53,305 bases of DNA from Thermodesulfovibrionales bacterium. Lineage in GTDB: Bacteria > Nitrospirota > Thermodesulfovibrionia > Thermodesulfovibrionales > UBA9159. The stretch is taken from assembly GCA_035686305.1 (NCBI GenBank), contig DASRZP010000084.1, positions 1 through 53,305 on the forward strand. The letters are read 5' to 3'. Below the pieces are notes generated by a model. The model was not told the DNA's origin, searched no databases, and saw only the letters and a program-made list of their open reading frames with translations. Positions 34,412 to 43,834 of the stretch are shown piece after piece; within the stretch, counting starts at the first letter, position 1; each line of letters opens with the position of its first letter. The position numbers and the translations under genes were made by a program.

Positions 34412-34711
34412 ATGCTTATCTCGATGATACATACGACAGAACCAGTCGTCTTCAATAACGGTCAGAGGCGGATGCTCCAAAGGCCGGGCAAGACCCGTGA
34501 GAAACACACAGAGGTTGGAAGAGCGTCATTGAGGGCTCTCGCAGAGGCGATCATGCTTCAGGCGATAGAGGACCTCTGGGACCCTTCCAGCCGGAAGGAG
34601 AGCATCGATTTCTTTTGGGGAGAAGGGTTCACGCTCTGCGCCGATATTGCAGGGATGACCGGCCACGAAAAGTCCGCGCTCACGAGACTCGTAGAAGAGG
34701 CCTTGCCGTAA
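34412..34711 (+). CDS. Hypothetical protein, 99 aa
   Basis: The codon pattern is gene-like and the C-terminal two thirds read as an ordered helical protein: ASLRALAEAIMLQAIEDLWD, SSRKESIDFFWGEG, FTLCADIAGM, SALTRLVEEALP. The start is unclear (ATG at 34412 or 34424; no good SD). It stands alone, convergent with the phosphohexomutase gene. Family not recognised. Confidence 0.5.
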   Translation: MLISMIHTTEPVVFNNGQRRMLQRPGKTREKHTEVGRASLRALAEAIMLQAIEDLWDPSSRKESIDFFWGEGFTLCADIAGMTGHEKSALTRLVEEALP

Positions 34712-34876
34712 GGGGGTCATCACAGAGAGACACCGTTTATAAATACCTTCCTTGCCGACAGTCCATCCCGGCAATCCTTTTTATCAGTCCCTCTTCTATG
34801 AAGAGAACCTTGTCGCGTACGAAACCGTCACCAGGAAAGAAGATGCCGTCTGCTTCTATAATAACCATGACAGAAA

Positions 34877-36502
34877 CTATGTAAGAGCATCTCTCGTTAT
34901 CTTCTCAGCGGCTTCAAAGACTGCACGCTTTCCCTCCCCTGTCCTCGCCTCTATGTAAAACCTCACCTTGGGTTCTGTCCCTGAAGGCCGTATCATCAGC
35001 CATGAACCATCATCAAAGACGATCTTTGTTCCGTCCACCGTTATCACGTCCCTCACCCTCCGTTGAGCCCCGCCTATGGTAATAACCGTCCCCTCCTTAT
35101 ACTGCTCACGGATAGATGAAAGCTTCTTGACGAGCGGCTCACCAAAGAGTGACTTTTCGACTGCGATGCCGGAACGGTCCGGATAGTAGTACCCGTATTG
35201 ATCCATGAGGTCACGGAGATAGACACTGAGATTTTTCCCGGTAAGGGCCATCATCTCTATGGCGAGGAGAAGACCGAAGAGGGCATCCTTTTCCAGTGTA
35301 TGGTTATAGCCCGATATGCCGTCCGATTCTTCGAAGGCAACAATCGCCCGTTCCTTAGCAGTCTTCAGGAGATAGGGCCTGAAATTCTTGAAACCGACCT
35401 TTGTCTCACGCACCGGCACTCCAAGCCCTTCGGCAATGGCATTCACAAAATTGCTGGTCCCCACAGACTTGGCCGCCACTCCTGAAAAACCCTTATGGAC
35501 GGTGAGGAAATGGAGAGCCATGGCCCCAAAGTAGTTCATTGATATCTGCATGGTACCGTCAGAGTAACGGATACGGTCGCCGTCAGGGTCCATGATGACG
35601 CCGAGTTTGGAAGAAGCCTTGCTTGCCCTGAGAAGTCTTTCCACACCTTCCATATTCTTTTCTGAAGGTTCAGGCGCCACGCCTCCAAAGAGAAAATCAT
35701 TCTCCTTCCTCAAGTACTCGATTTTTGTGCTCATGCCGAGGATATGCTCTATTCGTCCTCTTGTAGCGCCATGGACGTTATCTATGCAGACAATACAATC
35801 CTCTTCTTTGATGAAATTCCGGATCCTTTCGATGTCGAGGGTTTTCCGTTCAGTGATGAATGCCTCATAGAGTTCAGTGAGGTCGACTCTCTCGACGGCC
35901 CCGGGCCTTCTTGACTGAAACACCCGTTTCTCGGCCATCATGCTGTTTGCTATCTCTTCAATCCTCGTCGTAATCTCCGACCCCGCAGGGCCTCCGTCTG
36001 AAGGATTAAACTTAAAGCCCGAGTAATTTGCAGGGTTATGAGAGGGAGTGAGGTTGATAGAGCAGGCGGCACCGAGCATCGTAATGCCTGTAGAAAACTC
36101 AGGCGTCGTTGCCTCGCCTCCATACCACGTCCTGATCCCCTCTTCCTGGAGGAGTCCGATAACCTCCATGGCGAACTCGGGACCGAGGAAACGGTTGTCA
36201 TGACCGACGATGACACCTCTCTTCTTTATCTCATCAAAGCCCGAAACTCCCATCGCCTGAAGAACAGAAGGACCTTCTCCCTTGAACATCTCGATGACGG
36301 CCCCGGTCACGACCCTCACATTCTTGAAGGTGAAATCCGTACCGATCTCTCCCCTCCACCCCGAAGTGCCGAATTCAATCTTCGCAGGGTCTGTGTTCTC
36401 ACGTGCAAATTTCTCGATGATCGTCAGTAATTCCTTCCCCTTCGTAACATCAGACAGTATCTCTTTCCAGCATGAAGGAGCGTCTCTAAATCCCCGTTCC
36501 AT
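34877..36502 (-). CDS. Alpha-D-phosphohexomutase (phosphoglucomutase/phosphomannomutase)
   Basis: Moves phosphate between C1 and C6 of hexose phosphates. The 541-aa protein has all four family motifs: active-site TPSHNP (S154 phosphorylated), metal loop DPDGDRIR, sugar-binding EESDGIS and phosphate-binding RPSGTEPKVR. IEFGTSGWRG is at the N-terminus. The SD GGAGG is 4-5 nt before the ATG. It lies 237 nt after ftsH on the same strand. Sequence alone does not separate the glucose and mannose preferences; it would feed LPS or glycogen precursors. Confidence 0.92.
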   Translation of the reverse strand: MERGFRDAPSCWKEILSDVTKGKELLTIIEKFARENTDPAKIEFGTSGWRGEIGTDFTFKNVRVVTGAVIEMFKGEGPSVLQAMGVSGFDEIKKRGVIVGHDNRFLGPEFAMEVIGLLQEEGIRTWYGGEATTPEFSTGITMLGAACSINLTPSHNPANYSGFKFNPSDGGPAGSEITTRIEEIANSMMAEKRVFQSRRPGAVERVDLTELYEAFITERKTLDIERIRNFIKEEDCIVCIDNVHGATRGRIEHILGMSTKIEYLRKENDFLFGGVAPEPSEKNMEGVERLLRASKASSKLGVIMDPDGDRIRYSDGTMQISMNYFGAMALHFLTVHKGFSGVAAKSVGTSNFVNAIAEGLGVPVRETKVGFKNFRPYLLKTAKERAIVAFEESDGISGYNHTLEKDALFGLLLAIEMMALTGKNLSVYLRDLMDQYGYYYPDRSGIAVEKSLFGEPLVKKLSSIREQYKEGTVITIGGAQRRVRDVITVDGTKIVFDDGSWLMIRPSGTEPKVRFYIEARTGEGKRAVFEAAEKITRDALT

Positions 36503-36562
36503 GATCCCTCCGCTTTCTTAATGATCGCTGTTCACATTCCAACATGAAACGATGCTGATCGT

Positions 36563-36601
36563 GAAGGCAGGCTTGGCAAGAAGCCCTCTATCGCGATACC
36601 T
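36563..36601. repeat. 39-bp dispersed repeat, copy 2
   Basis: The ftsH-pgm gap copy of the repeat at 33576-33614 (32 of 39 identical). This copy also contains the palindrome TATCGCGATA and a GGCTT...AAGCC pairing, so it could fold in RNA. Confidence 0.5.
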
Positions 36602-36739
36602 GAGACGGTTGCCCGCTGCCGCTGTCTGCTCCTTTCGGTGAAGTCCCCGAAGTACCTCATTGCCAAAAATCCCGTCGCATGGAGAGGGCTTCGATCCATG
36701 CCTGACGGTTTTTACAACATTATGGTTTGCCCTCCTCAA

Positions 36740-38629
36740 TCACGTCCCGCTCTCTTTTGTTTCCCTGATTATGCGCTCCACCTCGGCCTTTTCGAGGACT
36801 TCCTCCTTGATAAGCGCCCCGGCGAGAGCGTCGAGGGCATGCCTGTTCTTTGACAATATCTCTTCCGCCGTCTTCTCTGCTTCGAAGATCATGTTCTGAA
36901 TTTCCTGGTCCATGATCCATGACATCTCTTCACTGTAACGCTTCGGCAAGGAAAGCTCTCTTCCCAGGAACGGATGCTCTTCTCCCCTCCCAAAGTTTAC
37001 GGGCCCTACTTTGTCGCTCATGCCCCACTGGGCCACCATCTTCTCGGCGAGAGAGGTAGCCTCCTTCAGATCGTTCTGAGCGCCACTGCTCATATCATGA
37101 AAGACGAGCATCTCTGCGCCCCTTCCCGCAAGGGCAACACTGAGTTTGTTCATGAGGTAGCTCCTTGGATAATAGTGCCTGTCCTCTTCCGGAAGAAGCT
37201 GAGTTACGCCCATTGCCATTCCCCTGGGGATGATGCTCACCTTATAGATGGGGTCTGTCCCGGGGAGTTCCCACGCAACGAGGGCGTGCCCTGCCTCATG
37301 GTATGCCGTGATACGCTTTTCCACGTCGGTGATCGTCTCTTCCCGGACCATGCCCATGAGGATAATGTCCCTCGCCTCTTCAAAGTCCTCCATCTCTATT
37401 CTTTCCTTGTTCTTCCTGAGTGCGACAAGGGCCGCCTCATTCGCCAGGTTTTCGAGGTCAGCTCCCGTCATGCCCGGCGTCCCCTTGGCGAGTGTCTCGA
37501 GATCGACATCAGACCCGAGGACCTTGCCTCTCACATGGATCTCAAGGATCGCCTTGCGCTCTTTCCAGCCCGGCCTGTCGATCACGATATGCCTGTCGAA
37601 CCTTCCGGGTCTGAGGAGCGCCGGGTCGAGGACGTCGGGCCTGTTCGTTGCAGCCATAACGATCACTTCCGTGTGAGGATCAAATCCGTCCATCTCGCTG
37701 AGGAGCTGGTTCAGCGTCTGCTCCCTCTCGTCGTGCCCTCCTCCGAGTCCCGTGCCGCGCGTACGACCGACAGCATCAAGCTCATCGATAAAGAGCATGC
37801 TCGGATGGGCTGCCTTCGCCTTCTGAAACATGTCCCTCACACGCGATGCCCCCACCCCTACGAACATCTCGATAAACTCAGAAGCACTGATGCTGTAGAA
37901 AGGAACCCCTGCCTCACCGGCTGTTGCACGGGCAAGGAGCGTCTTCCCGGTGCCCGGCGGTCCGATGAGAAGCACTCCCTTCGGCACTTTTGCGCCTATC
38001 TTGGCGAATCTCGACGGGTCCTTGAGAAACTCTATCGTCTCCCTGAGCTCCTGTTTCACGTTCTCCATGCCTGCAACATCCTTGAAGGTTACACTCGGCT
38101 TCTTTACGTCATAGAGCTTTGCCTTGCTTGCCCCGAACGTGAAGAGTCCGCCTGGACCTCCCTGCACCTGCTGGGCGCGGCGCATGATAAAGAGCCAGAC
38201 ACCGATGATCAGGACCCACGGCAGGACCCCGATCATGATCTGCCAGAGGACGGACTCCTGCTCAGCCGGTTCAATACTGATGGTAACGTTCTTTTCCCTG
38301 AGCTTTGAAAGGATACTATCCCCCTGAAAAGAAGGGAGGGACGTCAAAAAGCTCTTCACCTTTACCGGCTTTTTCTGATCGGGCAGGAGGATCTCGGTCT
38401 CATTCCTGAACTCGCCCGTCACCCGCAACTTCTTTATCGAGACTGATTTTATATTGCCGGCGTCAAGTTGTTCCAGGAACTGTGAGTAGGTAATGGGATA
38501 CTGCGCAGGCCCGCCTGCAGAAAAAAAATGGCCCCAGAAGTAGAGGAGAACGATCATGATCAAGGCGGCTGCAAACCACCTCCATTGAGTTCTTTTGAGC
38601 ATCTCCGCCGGATCTTTGCCGTCAGCCAT
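36740..38629 (-). CDS. ftsH: ATP-dependent zinc metalloprotease FtsH
   Basis: Membrane-bound quality-control protease. It has 629 aa. Two membrane helices (about 17-33 and 132-149) flank the periplasmic domain. AAA+ domain with Walker A GPPGTGKT (223-230) and Walker [12 protein letters not shown], then the zinc site HEAGH (444-448). No SD precedes the ATG; TAGAAT lies 6 nt upstream and a TATACA 17 nt further, fitting a leaderless transcript. Divergent from nagZ, with only 43 bp between the two starts. Confidence 0.96.
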   Translation of the reverse strand: MADGKDPAEMLKRTQWRWFAAALIMIVLLYFWGHFFSAGGPAQYPITYSQFLEQLDAGNIKSVSIKKLRVTGEFRNETEILLPDQKKPVKVKSFLTSLPSFQGDSILSKLREKNVTISIEPAEQESVLWQIMIGVLPWVLIIGVWLFIMRRAQQVQGGPGGLFTFGASKAKLYDVKKPSVTFKDVAGMENVKQELRETIEFLKDPSRFAKIGAKVPKGVLLIGPPGTGKTLLARATAGEAGVPFYSISASEFIEMFVGVGASRVRDMFQKAKAAHPSMLFIDELDAVGRTRGTGLGGGHDEREQTLNQLLSEMDGFDPHTEVIVMAATNRPDVLDPALLRPGRFDRHIVIDRPGWKERKAILEIHVRGKVLGSDVDLETLAKGTPGMTGADLENLANEAALVALRKNKERIEMEDFEEARDIILMGMVREETITDVEKRITAYHEAGHALVAWELPGTDPIYKVSIIPRGMAMGVTQLLPEEDRHYYPRSYLMNKLSVALAGRGAEMLVFHDMSSGAQNDLKEATSLAEKMVAQWGMSDKVGPVNFGRGEEHPFLGRELSLPKRYSEEMSWIMDQEIQNMIFEAEKTAEEILSKNRHALDALAGALIKEEVLEKAEVERIIRETKESGT

Positions 38630-38635
38630 GATTAA

Positions 38636-38666
38636 ATTCTACCATCTCACCGCCAAATTGTATAAT
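38636..38666. promoter_or_regulatory. Overlapping divergent promoters for ftsH and nagZ
   Basis: For ftsH (minus): TATACA (38659-38664), 17 nt, TAGAAT (38636-38641), 6 nt, ATG. For nagZ (plus): TATAAT (38661-38666), 6 nt, ATG, with no clear -35. The nagZ -10 overlaps the ftsH -35, so the two polymerases should compete. Confidence 0.5.
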
Positions 38667-38672
38667 AGTCTC

Positions 38673-40109
38673 ATGAATCCCTATGGCTGTCTCATTCCGC
38701 GTCTCAACGGAAAAGAGATTGAAGACAACTTCGATTATTATCTTGGCCTGGTGAAGAAGGGCATTGCCGGCTTCATCCTCTTCGGCGGAGAACTCGATAT
38801 AGTGCGAGCAAGGCTGAAGGAACTCCAGCGCTCGTCGCAGCATCAGCTCATAATAGCTTCTGACCTCGAACAGGGATTAGGTCAGCAGGTTGAAGGCGGC
38901 ACACTCTTCCCCCCTGCCATGGCAGTCGCTTCGGCAGTAAAGGGTCTTGCTCGGCATCATGCCCGGTCTATCCTGAAACGGCTTTACCACGCAATGTCTC
39001 TTGAGGCGGGATATGCGGGAGTAAACACAGTCCTGGCCCCTGTCCTTGATATCAATACAAACCCCAAAAATCCTATCATCGCAACACGGGCCTTTGGAGA
39101 AGATGTAGAGACGGTCTCCTTTTTGGGCTGCAAGTTGATAGAGACGCTGCAGGAGAACGGAATTATGGCCTGTGGAAAACATTTCCCGGGGCACGGAGAT
39201 ACTGAGGTCGATTCCCATATCAGTCTCCCCGTCGTCGGAAAAGAACTCTCTTCTCTGGAGGGCCATGAGCTTGTACCGTTCCGGAAGGCCATTGATGCAG
39301 GCGTCGGCATGATGATGCTCGGTCATCTGGCCATCCCTGCCCTTGATCCGTCAGGCACGCCGGCTTCGCTTTCCGCAAGAGTGGTCTCATATCTGAAGAA
39401 GACCTTGAGATTTCAGGGCATCGTCATCACCGATGCCATGAATATGGGTGGACTTGCGGGCTATCCTGAAAAAGAAGCATCCCTCGTGGCACTTCGCGCA
39501 GGTGTCGATATCGTCCTCCATCCGACAGATCCTGACGAAGTCGCCGGGTATCTTAAGGAGAAACATTACTCCTATCCTCCCTCTGCCTCTTTAACGCCGT
39601 TCGTCTCTCCCATACATAAGGGAAGGAGTGAGAAAGAATTTCTTCCTGATTTCGCCGAACATAAGAGACTCTCAGAAGAAATTACACGGATGGCGATCAG
39701 GACAGAAGGCGATAACCTGCCGCGAATAAAGAAACCCTTTATCATCATTTTGAACGAAGACAGAGAAGATAAGGAGCCCTTTTTCGTCAGGGCCCTTCAG
39801 GAACGGTATCCCGACGTCCGCTCTTGCACGGTCGTGCCCGAAGAAGAGATACCCTGGCACATGATCCCGAAGGACTCTGAACTCATTATTGCGGCGTTCT
39901 CTTCGGTGAGGGCGTGGAAGACGAGCGCTACCCGGTGGATAGAAAAAACAGTGCGGGAGTGTAGAGGGAAAGCGAGAATCTTCGTCTCCTTCGGAAACCC
40001 TTACATACTGTACGGGTTATGGCAGGACGTCACAAAGATATCTGCCTTCTGGGATTCATCTATCGCACAAAGAGCCGTAGCCGAAAAGATCCTTGCCTTT
40101 CACGGTTGA
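38673..40109 (+). CDS. nagZ: Glycoside hydrolase family 3 beta-N-acetylhexosaminidase (NagZ-like)
   Basis: Removes beta-linked GlcNAc, classically in peptidoglycan recycling. It has 478 aa from the ATG at 38673. Family 3 motifs: IIASDLEQGLGQQV, GKHFPGHGDTEVDSH (168-182, the mobile catalytic loop with Asp/His) and the nucleophile D254 in VITDAMNMGG. It is longer than E. coli NagZ (341 aa) by a C-terminal alpha/beta domain (about 340-478), as in the two-domain Bacillus-type enzymes. No signal peptide is apparent. No SD; a TATAAT is 6 nt before the start. Confidence 0.88.
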   Translation: MNPYGCLIPRLNGKEIEDNFDYYLGLVKKGIAGFILFGGELDIVRARLKELQRSSQHQLIIASDLEQGLGQQVEGGTLFPPAMAVASAVKGLARHHARSILKRLYHAMSLEAGYAGVNTVLAPVLDINTNPKNPIIATRAFGEDVETVSFLGCKLIETLQENGIMACGKHFPGHGDTEVDSHISLPVVGKELSSLEGHELVPFRKAIDAGVGMMMLGHLAIPALDPSGTPASLSARVVSYLKKTLRFQGIVITDAMNMGGLAGYPEKEASLVALRAGVDIVLHPTDPDEVAGYLKEKHYSYPPSASLTPFVSPIHKGRSEKEFLPDFAEHKRLSEEITRMAIRTEGDNLPRIKKPFIIILNEDREDKEPFFVRALQERYPDVRSCTVVPEEEIPWHMIPKDSELIIAAFSSVRAWKTSATRWIEKTVRECRGKARIFVSFGNPYILYGLWQDVTKISAFWDSSIAQRAVAEKILAFHG

Positions 40110-40192
40110 ACTTTAAAAAACTGGGATTCCAGGTCTTCCCATTTCTCACTTTCTATGTGATAATGTGGGAAAGATCCTTAAGGAGGTTGAAG

Positions 40193-40822
40193 ATGAAGAG
40201 AGTTATGGTCGTGCTGTTTTTGGGTTTTCTTTTCGTAGTCTTCGGTGGAGCGTATTCATACGCTCAGATGTGCGGGTGCGTGGAGGGCATGGGTGAAGGC
40301 ATGGGCGGAGGCATGCCGATGATGGGGGGAATGAAACACCAGAATATGGGAATGATGGGTGAAATGAAACATGAGTGCATGGGCATGGGAATGTCAGGAG
40401 GAATGATGGGAGAGGACCATCCCATGTGGAGACATCTCATGGGCCTCCGCCTCGATGAAAAACAGAAGGACGCAATACGAGAGATCAAAGGTAGACTGCT
40501 AAAAGAGACGATAAAGAAAAGGGCTGAAAAACAGATTGCAGAGATAGAGTTGAGAGACCTCCTGACAAAAGACCCGGTTGACATGATGGCGGTCGAGGCA
40601 AAACTGAAACAGAAGGAGTCGTTAGAGACGGATATTCGTCTCGCTCATTTCGCGGCGATGGAGGAAGTGAAGGCGAATCTGACCCCTGAGCAGAGGAAGA
40701 AGATGAAAGAGATGATGGAGATGGGCGGCATGATGCGCGGTTGCGGCTGCGGCATGATGGGCGGAATGATGGAGCATGGTGGGATGGGAGGAGCAATGCG
40801 GCCATCTGAAAAGAAAGACTAG
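40193..40822 (+). CDS. Exported Met-rich Spy/CpxP-like periplasmic protein
   Basis: 209 aa. Signal peptide 1-23 (VLFLGFLFVVFGGAYSYAQ). Residues about 25-80 are a low-complexity region of GM, MGG, MKH and CGC units, rich in Met, His and Cys, as in copper- or silver-binding proteins. Residues 85-180 are an LTxxQ-type helical domain (LRLDEKQKDAIREIKGRL, then NLTPEQRKKMKEMMEM) like Spy/CpxP/CnrR. The C-terminus returns to Met/Gly/Cys (RGCGCGMMGGMM). The SD AGGAGG is 6 nt before the ATG, with an extended -10 (TGTGATAAT) upstream. Likely a metal-buffering or metal-stress chaperone; substrate inferred only from composition. Confidence 0.85.
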   Translation: MKRVMVVLFLGFLFVVFGGAYSYAQMCGCVEGMGEGMGGGMPMMGGMKHQNMGMMGEMKHECMGMGMSGGMMGEDHPMWRHLMGLRLDEKQKDAIREIKGRLLKETIKKRAEKQIAEIELRDLLTKDPVDMMAVEAKLKQKESLETDIRLAHFAAMEEVKANLTPEQRKKMKEMMEMGGMMRGCGCGMMGGMMEHGGMGGAMRPSEKKD

Positions 40823-40860
40823 CCTGAAACCGAGCATCAACACGACTGATGGAAGAGAGA

Positions 40861-40884
40861 GGGAGGCTCGTGCACGAGCCTCCC
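40861..40884 (+). terminator. Perfect palindrome after the Spy-like gene
   Basis: GGGAGGCTCGTG / CACGAGCCTCCC, a 12-bp perfect inverted repeat with no loop bases, about 40 nt after the stop. No T-tract follows, so it is terminator-like or a processing hairpin. Confidence 0.55.
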
Positions 40885-40885
40885 T

Positions 40886-41376
40886 CCTGGTGTTGAGAGC
40901 GCCTTTTCTCCGGTGTGAAAGTGCCGATCACAAGATATCATCGGGGACTCCGCACTGCGGGCATGTCGCAGTTTTCTTGAGATATTTTATGAGAACACTG
41001 CATGGCGCTTCGCGGCCTTAAACGTCAGGTTTCTTGTCATGATTTTACACGAGTTATTATAAGAACTGCTTTCAGCTGTCCAAACAAACCCGGCCACCTA
41101 TGGGTTCTGCTGACTCCCCATCCCCACAGTATCATTGCTCATGTGCGGAATTCGTTTTTCATCTTCTTGACCTGTTCGTTATTTTTATACTAACACACTT
41201 TTCACGACCCTCCACGCAGGGTGAAATGTCGAACCGCAAGAATGCCGGCACAATTTTTTGGTAATCTATGAAGCTCCCGCAGGCTTTGGACTGATTCCTG
41301 AGTCCTGAAGAATTTGGTATCATGTAGTCTGTGGATGGTATCAACAAATTGTTATCGGATAAGAGGTTGCTAAAGT
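40886..41376. other. Intergenic DNA with a possible zinc-ribbon gene remnant
   Basis: Nearly 500 bases with no good gene. On the minus strand 40928-41017 encodes a short open frame ending KKTATCPQCGVPDDIL then stop; the CPxCG knuckle looks like a real zinc-ribbon C-terminus, but there is no ATG, GTG or TTG in frame before an upstream stop, so it may be a decayed gene. The rest shows nothing I can name. Confidence 0.35.
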
Positions 41377-41840
41377 ATGGAACATGAACTCAGCCGGCAG
41401 GAAGTGGAAAACTTAGTTATCAGACTCCTTCAAGAGTGTCCTCTTTGTGTGATTGCAACGTGTTCTGATAGCATCCCGCGGGCATCTACGGTAGAGTTTT
41501 TCCCGATGGGGACGACTGTTTATATTCTTACGAGGGGGGAAAGAAGATCGAAAACATTAGACGGAATCCTTACGTGTCGGTGGCGATTCATGCTGAGTTC
41601 ACAGGATGGTCAGATGTTAAGGGTCTGCAGATAACAGGACATGCCGAAATAGGGGAAAAGGGGTCACCTATCTTTGATGACGGCATCAAGGCCTACAAAA
41701 TGCGCAGGGGATCACAGAGCACAACCCTGTCTTTACCTGATTTCATGCATGTCATAAAAGTAAAACCTCAAAAGCTCGAATATTTGGATTCCGCATTGAC
41801 CGGAAAGGGATATAAGGTACGGCACACACTTCTGTTATGA
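41377..41840 (+). pseudogene. Pyridoxamine 5'-phosphate oxidase-like flavoprotein, frameshifted
   Basis: Two overlapping frames together give one PNPOx-like split-barrel protein of about 155 aa. The first supplies MEHELSRQEVENLVIRLLQE, CPLCVIATCSDSIPRASTVEFF and YILTRG. The second continues KKIENIRRNPYVSVAIH, EFTGWSDVKGLQITGHAEIG and the C-terminus KVRHTLLL. The switch lies in a run of six Gs (41534-41539); one additional G would restore the frame. It is therefore either a recent pseudogene, a homopolymer sequencing error, or less likely programmed slippage. Such proteins bind FMN or F420; substrate unknown. It lies directly upstream of the SOUL gene. Confidence 0.75.
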
Positions 41841-41844
41841 AGTC

Positions 41845-42495
41845 ATGGAAGAACGTGTGCCGGGGATAGGTCGATTAGCTCTCATTGCCGCTGCAGTCTT
41901 GGCGGCAATCATCGCGGGAGGGTGTGTTGTGACAGTGGAAGAGGCAAAATATAGTGTTGTCAGCAGGGAGGGAAACTTTGAGCTTCGCGACTATGCTTCT
42001 CATGTCGTGGCAGAGACCGTGGTGGACGGCACCCTTGAAAGCGCAGGGAACATCGCTTTCACCAGGCTCTTTGCGTACATATCCGGAAAGAACCGAGCGA
42101 GCGCCAAGATCTTGATGACGGCTCCGGTATCTCAGGAAGCAGCGTCTGAAAAAATAGCGATGACAGCACCGGTCGGACAGCGTCGTACCGAAGAAGGGTG
42201 GGCAGTCTCTTTCGCAATGCCTGCATCGTATACACTTGAGACTCTTCCGGTGCCGGATGACCCTGAAGTTGAGTTGCGACTGGTCCCTGCGCGCAGGATG
42301 GCAGCCGTGAGGTATTCAGGAACGTGGAGCGAACAGCGCTACAAACGCCATCGTGGAGAACTGGAATCCTGGATTAAAGGGAAGGGCTACAGAATCCTGG
42401 GGGAAGCGGTGTGGGCACGCTACAATCCGCCTTTTACTCCATGGTTCCTTCGACGAAATGAGATCCTGATCCCGGTCGATTCAGAGGCATATTGA
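41845..42495 (+). CDS. SOUL-family heme-binding lipoprotein
   Basis: 216 aa. The N-terminal signal ends in a lipobox IAGGC (C27), so it is probably a lipoprotein. The SOUL domain spans about 32-205: YSVVSREGNFELRDYASHVVAETVV, ISGKNRASAKILMTAPVSQE, KIAMTAPVGQ, FAMPASYTLETLPVPDDPEVEL, and the C-terminal ARYNPPFTPWFLRRNEILI that ends the family. SOUL/HBP proteins bind heme or porphyrins; the bacterial role is unclear. It begins 4 nt after the end of the PNPOx-like frame, so they were probably one operon. Confidence 0.9.
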   Translation: MEERVPGIGRLALIAAAVLAAIIAGGCVVTVEEAKYSVVSREGNFELRDYASHVVAETVVDGTLESAGNIAFTRLFAYISGKNRASAKILMTAPVSQEAASEKIAMTAPVGQRRTEEGWAVSFAMPASYTLETLPVPDDPEVELRLVPARRMAAVRYSGTWSEQRYKRHRGELESWIKGKGYRILGEAVWARYNPPFTPWFLRRNEILIPVDSEAY

Positions 42496-43012
42496 GCGAA
42501 TACAGGCAGCCGACTCTGTTAAAAGAAGAGATCACTTTCTCCGACCTTTCCCGGATGCCCTTTCCCCCCAGCATACTTCAAGGTAAAACATGTTGGATCG
42601 CTTGGCTGCTCTGAAAGACTCTCACTCCTCGCAATGTCTTCCTGAAATCTTGCTTTTCTTAAGCTTGTTATCGGCCTTAGCTTTCTACCAAAAATTGACG
42701 CTTTTTACGTTCAATCTTCCTCTTGACTCAGAGCTCTGGCTTGGTATAATGAACTTACTGAGGGGAAGCTGCATGTTAGAGAGAAAACTCGATAACACGA
42801 CAAATTGAATATTAGTCGAATAAAGAACTTATTTAAATCAGCAAGTTGCAGCAACAGAGGCATTATTTCTTCATGGGGCTGGTTGCGCCAGGTTGTCGTA
42901 CCCTCAAGATCTAATGCGGCGAGTAAGCAGCGCACGCGGTGCGTTCGTTGGAATCGAGTACTCCCGGATTAGAGTGTTCGGGAAAACGACGGTCATAACT
43001 TAAAGGAGGTGT
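42496..43012. other. Intergenic region upstream of the EFR1-type gene
   Basis: 517 bases with no supportable ORF; the 72-codon frame at 42590 has no SD and no family. It contains a good promoter at 42723-42750 and, at its end, a strong AAAGGAGGT for the next gene. The AT-rich stretch 42790-42850 would be a long 5' leader. Confidence 0.4.
42723..42750 (+). promoter_or_regulatory. Strong sigma-70 promoter with a palindrome in the spacer
   Basis: TTGACT, 16 nt, TATAAT. The spacer begins with the perfect palindrome CAGAGCTCTG (42729-42738), well placed for a repressor or activator. It would give a leader of about 250 nt to the EFR1-type gene. Confidence 0.6.
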
Positions 43013-43834
43013 ATGATGGATATAAATATGATCTTTTTTTCTCAAACCGGCAATACACGTGACGTAGCAAAGGCAATGGCTATTGCATTTGAGGAGGGCG
43101 GACATAAAGTGCAAAGCCTCTCTATGAAGAAGGCAAAACCTGAAGATGCGTTGAAGGGTGATCTACTTGGAATAGGAACTCCTACTTTCGAAAGTCACGC
43201 ACCAAGGCCGGTAATGAATTTTCTCAAATCTTTACCCGCAATGGATCATCGTAAGGCATTTGTCTTTGCAACAGCAGGAGGAGCACCCGGCAAGGTTCTC
43301 TATGATTTGACAAGACTGCTACGCAAGAAGGGTTCAGAGGTTATAGGAGGATTTTTGACTCGTGGTGAAATACACCATCCTGCCCCATGTATAGTTGGCA
43401 AATCCCTAGGTCGTCCAAATAAAGAAGATTTAGATAAAGCCAGACGTTTTGCGGTAGCTGTCGCTGATCATGTGTCAAGTGATCGTCCTGGCCCTTTACC
43501 CGAAAGCCGAGCGGAAGCACTAAAACCAGGAAAGGGTTTTTACGATTTAGTTGGAGCAATTACAAGCTCTGATAGTTTAATACGTTTTCTTGAGCCAGAG
43601 CCAAAACTTGACCAAAGTAAGTGTGATCAGTGTAAATGGTGTGTTCATGAATGTCCTATGGACAATATTACTATGCAGCCCTATCCCGTACTTGGCGATA
43701 AATGTATACGATGCTACCGTTGTCTGACCGGTTGTCATACAAAGGCATTTAATGCAGGCTGGCGGTTCAGTAACCTTGTTATTCTGGCTTTTTGGAATGA
43801 GCCCTTTATGCGTTGGTTCGGAGAATACGATTAA
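43013..43834 (+). CDS. EFR1-family flavodoxin-ferredoxin fusion
   Basis: 273 aa (272 if the second ATG at 43016 is used, which is better spaced from AAAGGAGGT). Residues 1-160 are a flavodoxin-like domain: IFFSQTGNTRDVAKAMAIAF (FMN phosphate loop SQTGNT), DLLGIGTPTFESHAPRPV and ATAGGAPGKVLYD. Residues 200-250 carry two ferredoxin motifs, CDQCKWCVHECP and CIRCYRCLTGCH. EFR1 proteins are cytoplasmic electron carriers of anaerobes. The AT-rich codon use differs from the left half of the window, which hints at transfer. Confidence 0.88.
   Translation: MMDINMIFFSQTGNTRDVAKAMAIAFEEGGHKVQSLSMKKAKPEDALKGDLLGIGTPTFESHAPRPVMNFLKSLPAMDHRKAFVFATAGGAPGKVLYDLTRLLRKKGSEVIGGFLTRGEIHHPAPCIVGKSLGRPNKEDLDKARRFAVAVADHVSSDRPGPLPESRAEALKPGKGFYDLVGAITSSDSLIRFLEPEPKLDQSKCDQCKWCVHECPMDNITMQPYPVLGDKCIRCYRCLTGCHTKAFNAGWRFSNLVILAFWNEPFMRWFGEYD

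Noticed and set aside
36974-38308. Plus-strand ORF of 444 codons opposite ftsH
   Set aside because: Antisense to the well-defined ftsH; composition is typical of a shadow frame.
42590-42808. 72-codon ORF in the 42.5-43.0 kb gap
   Set aside because: It spans a strong promoter, has no SD and no family.
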